Source of the DNA: CALBTQ01 sp036743315
GTDB lineage: Bacteria; Lernaellota; Lernaellaia; Lernaellales; Lernaellaceae
DNA: 15,972 bases
NCBI GenBank assembly: GCA_036743315.1
Contig: DAINPV010000054.1
Location: 1 to 15,972 of the forward strand
Direction of reading: 5' to 3'
Shown here: positions 1-6,984 of the stretch, in pieces
Layout of the letters: each line of letters opens with the position of its first letter
How positions within the stretch are numbered: position 1 is the first letter of the stretch
The notes under the pieces: generated by a model
What the model saw: the letters and a program-made list of their open reading frames with translations, nothing else
What the model was told of the DNA's origin: nothing
Databases searched by the model: none
Translations under genes and position numbers: made by a program

Positions 1-1
1 G

Positions 2-1870
2 TTGCGCTTGGGCCTTCTGGCGATGCGGGAGGAAGTGCGCGATCTTCTCAAAGCCAATGAAGATGCGCCCGTCGAGGAACGCGATTTCTTGCATTCGGTG
101 GAAATCGGCCTCGACGGTTTGATTCTGTTTGCCGAGCGCTCGGCCGATGCGGTGGATGTGGAGTTACAGCGCACGAGCGATCCAGAACGGCGGGAGATCC
201 TATCGAAGATGCTCGCCGTGTGCCGCAAGGTTCCGTTGCATCCGGCGGGAACCTTTCACGAAGCGGTGCAGGCGCTGTGGACGCTGCGTACGGCGATCGA
301 AGTGGCGCATCCGACCAACGTGCATGCCTACGGCCGACTCGATCAGGTGTTGTATCCGTTCTATCGCGCCGACCTGGACGCGGGACGCATCACGACCGAT
401 CAGGCGCGTGAGTTGCTGGAAGAGCTGCTTTTAAAGGTCATGACGCAGAACATTCGCCCGGAATCGAACATGCTGGGCAATTTCTATCTGCGTTATGAAG
501 GCTCGACGCCGGTCACGCTCGGCGGTGTCGATGCGCACGGCGAGGATGCGACCAACGAGCTGACCTACTTGCTGCTCGAAGCCGCCGACCGCTCGAAAAC
601 CGTGACCAGCATGGTGGTGCGCGTACACAAAAACACACCGGAAAAATTATATCTGCAGGTCGCCGACATTTTACGCCGCGGCACTTCGAATGTATCGATG
701 ATGAACGACGATTTGTTCGTGCCAGCGATGGAGCGGCACGGATATTCGCCGGCGTCGGCGCGCAACTACGGCATCACCGGCTGCACCGATCTGCTCGCGC
801 CCGGCGAAACCGGCGGCCTCAGTTTTTGCGGCCTGCTGCTGTCGCGTGTGCTGGACATCACGTTGCGCAACGGCGACGGGCAAACATTGCTCGGGCCGCT
901 GCGCAACGTCGGCATCCGCACCGGCGATCCGGACACCTTCCAGAATTTCACACAGTTGCTCGACGCCTTCGAGCGACAGATCGATCATATGGTCAAGGTG
1001 AACGTCGAAGCTTCGAACCTGCGCGACCGCCTCTTTGCCGAACGTCAACCCGCGCCGATTCTCTCGGCCTTTATCGCCGGTTGTCTGGAACACAAAAAGG
1101 ACATCACGCGCGGCGGCGCCCGCTACAATATGACCGGCATCAACATGATCAACAGTGTCGCCAATGTGGTCGACTCGCTGTACGTGATCAAGAAGCTGAT
1201 CTTCGAAGAGAGGCGCTTCACTTTCCGCGAACTGCTCGCGGCGCTTGACGAAGATTTCCACGGGCACGACGGTCTGCTGCGGCAGATTAAAGCGGTGGAA
1301 GGGCGCTGGGGCAACGGCAGCGCCGAGTCCGATGAAATGGCACGCGAGGTGATCGCCCGCTTGTTTGCCTCTTGCGACAAATATCGCTGCTACAAGGGCG
1401 GGCCGGTGGCGCCGTTCATCAACAGCATGACTTCGCACACGATGGACGGGCGCGTTTCCGGCGCCACCCCCGACGGCCGACGCGCGGCAACGCCCTTCGC
1501 GTCCAGCTGCAATCCGTACAATGTCGAGCGGGCCGGCATCACTGGCGTGCTGCGGTCGGTCGCGGCGCTCGACTATCGGCCATTGTTGGGCTGTGCCGTC
1601 AACGTGCGGCTGCATCCGAGTTTCATCGGCGAGAACGTGCAGACGCAAAAAAAATTCACCTCGTTATTGAGAACCTATTTCCAGATGGGCGGTGTGCAGC
1701 TTCAACCGACCGTCGCCTCGGTAGAGATGCTGCGCGCGGCCCAGCGATCGCCGGACGATTACCGCGAGCTGATCGTCAAAGTCGGCGGGTACAGCACCTA
1801 TTTTGTCGATCTGGGGCGCGAGATTCAAAACGAGGTGATCGCGCGAACCGAGCACGGCGCGGTGGAGTGA
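2..1870 (+). CDS. Glycyl radical enzyme (pyruvate formate-lyase/diol dehydratase superfamily), 5'-truncated by the window edge
   Basis: This is the C-terminal part of a glycyl radical enzyme; 622 codons are visible, while family members usually have about 780-850, so perhaps 160-220 N-terminal residues lie outside the window and the TTG at base 2 is not a real start. Seen in order (window numbering): the thiyl-radical Cys loop GITGCTDLLAPGET with Cys261; the conserved GGARYN at 371-376; GATPDGRR from 487; and the C-terminal glycyl radical segment KVGGYSTYF with the radical Gly at about 596, followed by Q609 and the RTEH close. There is one Cys in the active-site loop, not the Cys-Cys pair of true pyruvate formate-lyase, so the eliminase/decarboxylase-type branch fits better. 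Those enzymes normally carry Glu two residues after Cys; here it is Asp263. The activase gene follows after 6 bp. The substrate cannot be named from sequence; choline lyase, diol dehydratase and hydroxyproline dehydratase assignments are all unsupported. Confidence 0.93.
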   Translation: MRLGLLAMREEVRDLLKANEDAPVEERDFLHSVEIGLDGLILFAERSADAVDVELQRTSDPERREILSKMLAVCRKVPLHPAGTFHEAVQALWTLRTAIEVAHPTNVHAYGRLDQVLYPFYRADLDAGRITTDQARELLEELLLKVMTQNIRPESNMLGNFYLRYEGSTPVTLGGVDAHGEDATNELTYLLLEAADRSKTVTSMVVRVHKNTPEKLYLQVADILRRGTSNVSMMNDDLFVPAMERHGYSPASARNYGITGCTDLLAPGETGGLSFCGLLLSRVLDITLRNGDGQTLLGPLRNVGIRTGDPDTFQNFTQLLDAFERQIDHMVKVNVEASNLRDRLFAERQPAPILSAFIAGCLEHKKDITRGGARYNMTGINMINSVANVVDSLYVIKKLIFEERRFTFRELLAALDEDFHGHDGLLRQIKAVEGRWGNGSAESDEMAREVIARLFASCDKYRCYKGGPVAPFINSMTSHTMDGRVSGATPDGRRAATPFASSCNPYNVERAGITGVLRSVAALDYRPLLGCAVNVRLHPSFIGENVQTQKKFTSLLRTYFQMGGVQLQPTVASVEMLRAAQRSPDDYRELIVKVGGYSTYFVDLGREIQNEVIARTEHGAVE

Positions 1871-1876
1871 GGCGCG

Positions 1877-2782
1877 ATGCAGGGCGTCATTTTCGACATT
1901 CAACATTACGCCGTTTACGACGGGCCGGGCATCCGTACTCTGGTTTTCTTTAAGGGGTGTCCGTTGCGTTGCGCTTGGTGTCACAATCCAGAATCGTGGC
2001 GGCGCGAGCCGGAAATGGGCTACCTGGCCGACAAGTGTCTGGCTTGCGCGCAATGTGTAGCCGCCTGCCCGCAACGGGCGCTGACGCTCATCGACGGTTG
2101 GGTAGCGCGCAACAAAGAAATATGCACCGTGTGTGGAAAGTGTGCCGATGTGTGCCCGCAACAGGCGATGGAGACAATCGGTCGGTCGGCGACGGTCGAG
2201 GAAATCGTCGCAACGGTTGCGGCTGATAAACCGTTTTATGACAACTCCGGCGGAGGGGCGACTTTGTCCGGCGGCGAACCGACCGGCCAACCGGATTTCC
2301 TTTTCGCGCTGATCGAAAAACTGCGCGCGGCCCACATTCATATCGCGCTGGAGACGTGTGGCTGCTTTCCCGCCAACATCCGAGACAGACTCTGTGACGC
2401 GGTCGACTTGTTTCTGTTCGACATCAAAAAAATCTCGTCCGACGAGCACCGACGCTGGACCGACCTGGGCAACGAGTTGATCCGCGATAATTTCCTGGTC
2501 CTGCATCACCTGGTCGGTTCGGTGCGTGTGTTGCCGCGCATTCCGCTGATCCCGACCGTCAACGACGATCCGACTGAAGCTGCGGCGATCGTCGCCTTGC
2601 TGCAACAAGCCCGTTATGAAGGAGAGGTGCACTTGATGCCCTACAATTGTCTGGCCAAAACGAAATGGGCAAAGATCGGTCGGGGTGACGACTTCCATGA
2701 TTTCGGCTTGCTGAGCAAGGAAACGATTGCTGCGTTTTCCGCCGTATTCACCGCCGCCGGTTACACCGTCGTTTGCAATTGA
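1877..2782 (+). CDS. Glycyl radical enzyme activating enzyme (radical SAM, two ferredoxin clusters)
   Basis: This is the dedicated activase that uses S-adenosylmethionine and a [4Fe-4S] cluster to abstract a hydrogen from the radical glycine of the enzyme encoded just upstream. The 301 residues show the radical SAM motif GCPLRCAWC with C28, C32 and C35. A ferredoxin-like insert follows with two CxxCxxCxxxCP sets (C54/57/60/64 and C83/86/89/93), then the family-typical GGGATLSGGEP at 125-135. The two-cluster insert is typical of activases of the eliminase-type glycyl radical enzymes and absent from the short pyruvate formate-lyase activase, which agrees with the single-Cys active site of the partner. 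The ATG is supported by GGAG at 1864-1867 inside the last codons of the upstream gene; the gap is only 6 bp, so the two are almost certainly cotranscribed. A terminator-like hairpin follows the stop. Confidence 0.95.
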   Translation: MQGVIFDIQHYAVYDGPGIRTLVFFKGCPLRCAWCHNPESWRREPEMGYLADKCLACAQCVAACPQRALTLIDGWVARNKEICTVCGKCADVCPQQAMETIGRSATVEEIVATVAADKPFYDNSGGGATLSGGEPTGQPDFLFALIEKLRAAHIHIALETCGCFPANIRDRLCDAVDLFLFDIKKISSDEHRRWTDLGNELIRDNFLVLHHLVGSVRVLPRIPLIPTVNDDPTEAAAIVALLQQARYEGEVHLMPYNCLAKTKWAKIGRGDDFHDFGLLSKETIAAFSAVFTAAGYTVVCN

Positions 2783-2790
2783 TAAACGAA

Positions 2791-2821
2791 GGCCGCGCGG
2801 AATCGTCCGACGCGGCCCTTT
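2791..2821. terminator. Probable bidirectional transcription terminator
   Basis: GGCCGCG at 2791-2797 pairs perfectly with CGCGGCC at 2811-2817. A further CGG/CCG pairing (2798-2800 with 2807-2809) leaves one bulged A and a six-base loop. The plus strand continues with CTTTATTTATT, a moderate T-rich tail. The hairpin sits between two convergent genes (activase stop at 2782, outer-membrane protein stop at 2835), so it could serve both strands. The T tract is imperfect, more so on the minus strand. Confidence 0.7.
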
Positions 2822-2834
2822 ATTTATTGTCGTT

Positions 2835-4304
2835 CTAGAACATGAACGAAGTCATCAGGTGCACGGTGCTTTCACCCAGCGTCGATTCGCTGCCGTCGTA
2901 TTCGTTGCCGACTTTATGATTATCGGCGGCTTCCATAGTCTTGGAGAATGCCTGCTCGTAAGCGGCGTTGACCTCGAAGAACTTGTAACGATAACCCATG
3001 CCCGCCGTGGCGTGATGTTCCACGATGGCCGGAAAGATCGGGAAGACAGTGTCGTCGGGCACCGGATTTTTGCCGTAGTTATAACCGAGGCGTCCCCATA
3101 GATTCGGGATGATCTGGTACTGCCCGCCGACAGCCACGACGATCTGGTCCGACCAATCCAGCGGCAGCGCCGCTTCTATTTCATCGTCGCCGATCAGGCG
3201 GTTGATGTTGGGATTGTCGCTGTTGGTCAGCGTCATCTTGAATTCGTCCATCGTGTCGGCCCAGTTGATCCAGGTGACGTCCAAACCCAGCAGCAGGTTT
3301 TCGGTCGGCGTCAGGCCGATGCCCAAACCGACTTTCTGCGGCCAGGCGAATTTGATCTCCGCGTCGTATTCGGTCTGCACGCCCTTGGTCGGGTCGATGC
3401 CCAACTGCCCCAACTGCTGCATCACCGCGGCTTCGGCCTGATCGGCCGGCAGTCCCTGTTGCATCGCGCCCTGCACCATGCGGGAGAAAGCGTCGTTGAA
3501 CTGTTCTTCCATGTACATGTTCACCGTGCCGTCGAAGGTGAACTGGGTTTTGGTCGTGTAGGCCAGACCGATGGAGATCATGTCGTGCGGCTTGAACAAC
3601 AGGCCGAACTTGCCGCCGAAACCCCAGGCCGAAACCTGATCCAACTCGGTGTAGGCGACCAACTCGTCGTATCCCAGACCGTTCGTCCCCGTGCCGAACA
3701 TGTCGCCGAAGGTCATGCCCGACGATGGATCGGCCACGCCCTTGAGCATCGAGGGGGAAACCGCGTAGGGCATCTTAAATCGCAACTGGCTGTAGGCCAG
3801 GTTGACCGACGCGCCGATGGAGATCATCGGGTGCGGCTGATAGGCGATTGCCGGGGCGATGCGCATCAAGGCGATGTTCGAGGAGTATTCGACGTCCTTG
3901 CCCAGAATCGGATTCTCCAACTCGAAATCGGCACCCATACCGCCCTGAGCGAAAAAGCCGATGCCGGTGGCCAGCGGCACACTCTGGAAACGATAGGCAT
4001 AGGAGAGTACGGGCAGAGGAAATACCTGGGTTGCGCCGTCCTCGTCATTTAAATCGTTTTTGAAATGCAGGGAGGGAATCAGCAAACCGGCGCCGAAATC
4101 GATGCGATGCCCCAACAGTTGAGTCAGACCTGCCGGATTCGTGTTGATCGCTGTTGTGTCGGTGGCGATGCCCAAATCGACACCGCCCATACCGGCGGCG
4201 CGACTGCCCGTGGCCGTCGTTTCCATGCCGTTGGTGGCCCAGGCGCTGCCGGTGACGAACGTGACCATGGCGACTGCCATAAATAATTTCATTAGTGATT
4301 TCAT
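2835..4304 (-). CDS. FadL/TodX (OMPP1) family outer-membrane transport protein
   Basis: A 489-residue outer-membrane beta-barrel of the FadL family, whose known members bring long-chain fatty acids or aromatic hydrocarbons across the outer membrane. Residues 1-23 form a signal peptide (basic start, hydrophobic core, AWA cleavage site before TNG). The mature N-terminus has the family pattern: NG near the start, then GSRAAGMGG, and INTNPAGL at 53-60. The remainder alternates hydrophobic and polar residues as expected of beta strands, and the protein ends in Phe (SFMF), the usual outer-membrane assembly signal. Residues about 264-303 are a Gln/Met/Ala-rich, probably helical stretch inserted between strands, making the protein somewhat longer than E. 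coli FadL. The ATG is supported by AAGGG seven bases upstream. It converges on the glycyl radical genes; the transported compound is unknown. Confidence 0.92.
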   Translation of the reverse strand: MKSLMKLFMAVAMVTFVTGSAWATNGMETTATGSRAAGMGGVDLGIATDTTAINTNPAGLTQLLGHRIDFGAGLLIPSLHFKNDLNDEDGATQVFPLPVLSYAYRFQSVPLATGIGFFAQGGMGADFELENPILGKDVEYSSNIALMRIAPAIAYQPHPMISIGASVNLAYSQLRFKMPYAVSPSMLKGVADPSSGMTFGDMFGTGTNGLGYDELVAYTELDQVSAWGFGGKFGLLFKPHDMISIGLAYTTKTQFTFDGTVNMYMEEQFNDAFSRMVQGAMQQGLPADQAEAAVMQQLGQLGIDPTKGVQTEYDAEIKFAWPQKVGLGIGLTPTENLLLGLDVTWINWADTMDEFKMTLTNSDNPNINRLIGDDEIEAALPLDWSDQIVVAVGGQYQIIPNLWGRLGYNYGKNPVPDDTVFPIFPAIVEHHATAGMGYRYKFFEVNAAYEQAFSKTMEAADNHKVGNEYDGSESTLGESTVHLMTSFMF

Positions 4305-4471
4305 ATAATTGCCCTTACGTTTGTTTTTCTGATCCAGTTAATTTGCTCGTTTTGTTTTTCACTTGATTCGCAGCATATTTTTATATCGTTATAAAGTTAT
4401 TGCTAAATTGACTGATGTCAAGGAGTCGGCTGGTTGATATGGATAATTTTTTTGGTGGAATATTGATGATG
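4305..4471 (-). promoter_or_regulatory. AT-rich intergenic region, likely promoter/leader of the FadL-type gene
   Basis: This 167-bp gap lies between the stop of the five-helix membrane protein and the start of the outer-membrane protein, both on the minus strand, and is clearly more AT-rich than the flanking genes. Read on the minus strand it has a perfect TTGACA -35-like hexamer at 4421-4416, followed by AT-rich sequence including TTTATA and GATATAAA. No -10 hexamer sits at the ideal 17-bp spacing, so the exact promoter is uncertain. TTGAC-TGAT-GTCAA at 4408-4421 is a perfect 5-bp inverted repeat that includes this hexamer, and could be an operator or coincidence. The ribosome-binding AAGGG is at 4312-4316. 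Confidence 0.35.
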
Positions 4472-5317
4472 CTATTGCTGTAAATCGTGAAACGGCACGG
4501 CCAGGACTTCGGCCAGACGTTGCCCTAAACGATACAGGTACCGGCCGTTGGTACCCTCATCGATGAGAATGACGTCTTGGTTTTGCATTACCAATCGCAC
4601 CCTCATCATAAAACGTTTGCCCTTTTCTTCGCGGTCGAAGGCGATTTCCTGAACGGAGGCGAAGGGAATTGTCAAAGGTTTTTTCTTCTTTTCCTCGATC
4701 GTCAATACCTCGTTTGCTTGTATCGCTGCAATCTTCTTACGCGTCATCATTGTATAAAAAAATGGGCCGATGAAGACGAAGCCTGAAAAAAAGGCGATGA
4801 GTGTCCAGGTGAATACCGGCACCGATGTGCCCAGGGGCGCCAGCACCAGGGGGATGATCGCCGTCCAGTAAAAGCCGATCAGGATCAGCGTGAAAAAAAG
4901 TCCGCGCCAGATAAGCTTATGGCGTCGAAATTTGACGATCAGACAATCGGGCTTGTCACGAACGATGGTCGATTTGGCCGGTAATTTAAGGGAGGTTTCC
5001 TCCGGACCGATCAACAGGCCCACGAGCAAACCGCCGATCATGAACGGCGACATGACCGCCAGCACAATGATCGAGGTTCGATCCGGCGCGACCAAGACCA
5101 TGGTCAGTCCTGAACCGGCCAGCATCACGCCGGTAAGCAACACCCAAAACGAATAGAGTTTCCCTACCGAAAATAGATAGCGAATGTTGATGCCGATGGC
5201 CAGCCAACCGAGCACTTGCACGAATGCCAGAATCGGCGGCAGTGAAACGGGATCCTCATTGAAAGCGCTAAGACCGTTCAGCAAAACAGGAATCAAGTGA
5301 ATCATAGTTAGGCTCAT
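4472..5317 (-). CDS. Hypothetical polytopic membrane protein with a soluble C-terminal domain
   Basis: I do not recognise this 281-residue protein. Hydrophobic stretches at about 28-48, 55-76, 82-104, 138-160 and 168-190 predict five membrane helices. Between the third and fourth, and after the fifth, are basic, beta-rich soluble parts. The last ~80 residues, with an EEKKKK cluster followed by alternating hydrophobic strands and a final helix, resemble in outline the small PH-like domains found in many bacterial membrane proteins; this is only an impression from the pattern. No catalytic motif is visible. The first ATG at 5317 has no good Shine-Dalgarno; the Met at codon 5 (5305) is an alternative start. 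It lies 78 bp after the radical SAM gene and could be the last gene of that operon or a separate unit. Confidence 0.7.
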   Translation of the reverse strand: MSLTMIHLIPVLLNGLSAFNEDPVSLPPILAFVQVLGWLAIGINIRYLFSVGKLYSFWVLLTGVMLAGSGLTMVLVAPDRTSIIVLAVMSPFMIGGLLVGLLIGPEETSLKLPAKSTIVRDKPDCLIVKFRRHKLIWRGLFFTLILIGFYWTAIIPLVLAPLGTSVPVFTWTLIAFFSGFVFIGPFFYTMMTRKKIAAIQANEVLTIEEKKKKPLTIPFASVQEIAFDREEKGKRFMMRVRLVMQNQDVILIDEGTNGRYLYRLGQRLAEVLAVPFHDLQQ

Positions 5318-5395
5318 AAATAATATATCTGCACACTGTTATGTCTCATACGATTACCGGTGCTTGCCGAGTCGCTCGATCGTTGCTTGGCGTTG

Positions 5396-6814
5396 TTAGA
5401 TGAAATCTTCCTTTGCTTTACCGAACAAGTACTTGATCAAATTGACGAAACTGCCCGCCAGGTTGCCTGGATGTTTGATTAACCAGTGTACGTGCCGCCA
5501 GACCATATACGGACGCAGGTAAAATCGCCGGTAGAATTCGCGCTCCAGTTCCAAGAGCCGGTCGTAGGCGACGACATCGCGCGGGCGGCAATAAAACGGC
5601 ACGATGCTGGTTTCCAACTCGTTTTTATGATCGGCGAACAATTTGGTGCCCGGCCAATATTGGATACGGGTAACGATAACGTAGTCGAGTTTCGTTTCTT
5701 TGGCGAAGGACAAGCTGGCTTCGAAGTCGACACGGGTTTCCGTCGGTCCGCCGACGATGAAAAAGGCGGACGCCTCCATGCCTGTGCGGCGGATCAACTC
5801 GATGCCGTGCCGCATCTGCGCCAACGTCGCGCCTTTTTGATACAGTTCGAGCATCCGCTCCGCACCGCTTTCCACGCCGACATACAAGCGGCGACATCCA
5901 GCGTGCGCCATCAGCTCGACGGTTGGTTCGTCCAGCCGATCCAGCCGCGCCAGGGCCGTCCATTGCAGTGGTTGCAGCTTGAGCAGCCCGTGGCAGATCT
6001 CCGCCGTGCGTGTGGGGCTGAAATTGAACGTGTCGTCCATGAAGCGCAGGTTGCGTACGCCCATCTCCTGCACCAGCAGCCGCGCTTCGCGCAACACCGA
6101 TTCCGCCGAGCGCAGCGCCAGCTTCGGGCCGAAGGTGCGCACACAGAACGTGCAAGGAAAGGGGCAGCCGCGCGCGGTGAAAATCGCGCCGATCGGGCTG
6201 CCGATCAGCGCTTCGCTGTAATCGTGCGGATCGACTGCGCGATGATCGGGCAGCGGCAGTTCGTCCAGATCGACGATGCGCTCCGGTTCCGGACCGATAA
6301 TGATTTCGTTTTCGCGGCGAACAGCCACGCCGGGGATCGACCCCGGATCGTCTCCCGCGCGCCAGGCGCGCACCAAGTTGCTGAAAGCAAATTCCGGCTC
6401 GCCACGCACCAGGGCGTCCACCTGCGAGGCATTCATCACCTCTTCGGTGAACATCGTGGGCAGGTAACCCATGGCGACCAACGGCGCACCGATGTCTTTG
6501 CGCAGGCGATCGCAGAAATGCAGATCGTCCTCGATCGTCGCAAAGCCGAGTTGTACGAAAAGCAAATGTGGTTGTGAAGCGCGCACGGCGACGATCGTCG
6601 CCTCTTCGTCAAGCTTTTTGGCGATGGCGTCCACAACCTTGGTATGCGCGTCGAGGAACTGTTTGGCCGCGGCCGACACGTAGAGCAGATCGGTCGGCGG
6701 CAGCAGAAAATTGGGAGCGAAGTAGGAGGCGACGAAACGCCGCATCACCGGCCGGCGAAAGGGCGGATTGACCAGAGTGATCCGCAATGGAGAGCCGGCG
6801 GCGGGCAGGTTCAT
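5396..6814 (-). CDS. B12-binding-domain-type radical SAM protein
   Basis: This 472-residue protein has the architecture of the cobalamin-dependent radical SAM family: an N-terminal Rossmann-like region (residues ~10-180, beginning RITLVNPPF), then a radical SAM core with RGCPFPCTFC (C217, C221, C224), FMDDTF at 258-263 and VGVESG at 312-317. Members methylate unreactive carbons, form rings or insert sulfur on lipids, sugars, peptides and antibiotics; the substrate here is not predictable. The N-terminal region lacks an obvious DxHxxG cobalamin motif, as is common in this family. The start is the ATG at 6814 because it shares ATGA with the stop of the small upstream gene, which implies translational coupling; the reading frame stays open for 32 codons upstream but that stretch is low-complexity and overlaps the small gene. 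It is downstream of glycan genes, so a glycan or lipid-linked substrate is a reasonable guess. Confidence 0.92.
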   Translation of the reverse strand: MNLPAAGSPLRITLVNPPFRRPVMRRFVASYFAPNFLLPPTDLLYVSAAAKQFLDAHTKVVDAIAKKLDEEATIVAVRASQPHLLFVQLGFATIEDDLHFCDRLRKDIGAPLVAMGYLPTMFTEEVMNASQVDALVRGEPEFAFSNLVRAWRAGDDPGSIPGVAVRRENEIIIGPEPERIVDLDELPLPDHRAVDPHDYSEALIGSPIGAIFTARGCPFPCTFCVRTFGPKLALRSAESVLREARLLVQEMGVRNLRFMDDTFNFSPTRTAEICHGLLKLQPLQWTALARLDRLDEPTVELMAHAGCRRLYVGVESGAERMLELYQKGATLAQMRHGIELIRRTGMEASAFFIVGGPTETRVDFEASLSFAKETKLDYVIVTRIQYWPGTKLFADHKNELETSIVPFYCRPRDVVAYDRLLELEREFYRRFYLRPYMVWRHVHWLIKHPGNLAGSFVNLIKYLFGKAKEDFI

Positions 6815-6984
6815 GATTGCTTGTTTTGTATTTCTTCTTGTTGGATTTGGTTGCGGATTTCCTGAAAGCGGCGTCGGTAATATTCCTGGCGCAGCTTGTT
6901 CTGGATCCACCCGGCTACGCCGACGGCCACGCCGACCGGGATCATGATGGCGGCGATGAGGTAACGGCCGATCAATTTAAGCAT
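6811..6984 (-). CDS. Small single-span membrane protein (57 aa)
   Basis: This short gene encodes 57 residues starting MLKLIGRYLIAAIM. Residues 5-27 are a hydrophobic membrane segment rich in Ile, Val, Gly and Ala; residues 28-57 are a strongly charged, Gln/Glu/Arg-rich helix that could be a coiled coil or sit along the membrane on the cytoplasmic side. Three things support it as real. GGAGGA lies eight bases upstream of the ATG. Its start overlaps the end of the PP-loop gene by 8 bp. Its TGA overlaps the ATG of the radical SAM gene as ATGA. It fills exactly the gap between those two genes. I recognise no family. Its position suggests a membrane anchor or scaffold for the PP-loop ATPase or the radical SAM enzyme, which is inference. 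Confidence 0.82.
   Translation of the reverse strand: MLKLIGRYLIAAIMIPVGVAVGVAGWIQNKLRQEYYRRRFQEIRNQIQQEEIQNKQS

Noticed and set aside
671..1130. Pyruvate formate-lyase identity for the glycyl radical enzyme
   Set aside because: The active-site loop has one Cys rather than the adjacent Cys pair, and the activase has the two-ferredoxin-cluster insert absent from the pyruvate formate-lyase activase.
671..1648. A 325-codon open frame on the minus strand inside the glycyl radical enzyme gene
   Set aside because: Composition is Arg/His/Gln/Val-rich with no motif, and it lies opposite highly conserved catalytic segments; it is a mirror of the codon bias of the real gene.
1664..2698. A 344-codon open frame on the minus strand opposite the activase gene
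   Set aside because: Covers the radical SAM and ferredoxin motifs of the plus-strand gene, lacks motifs and has typical shadow composition.
5318..5395. Possible terminator after the radical SAM gene (CGAG-CGA-CTCG hairpin on the minus strand)
   Set aside because: The stem is only four base pairs and no T tract follows, so read-through into the membrane protein gene cannot be excluded.
5486..6577. A 363-codon plus-strand frame opposite the radical SAM gene
   Set aside because: His/Gln/Arg-rich with no recognisable domain; the minus-strand frame carries all conserved motifs and the ATGA coupling.
6815..6910. N-terminal extension of the radical SAM protein by 32 codons
   Set aside because: Pro/Asn/Gln-rich, overlaps the small membrane protein gene in another frame; the ATGA overlap at 6811-6814 marks the better start.
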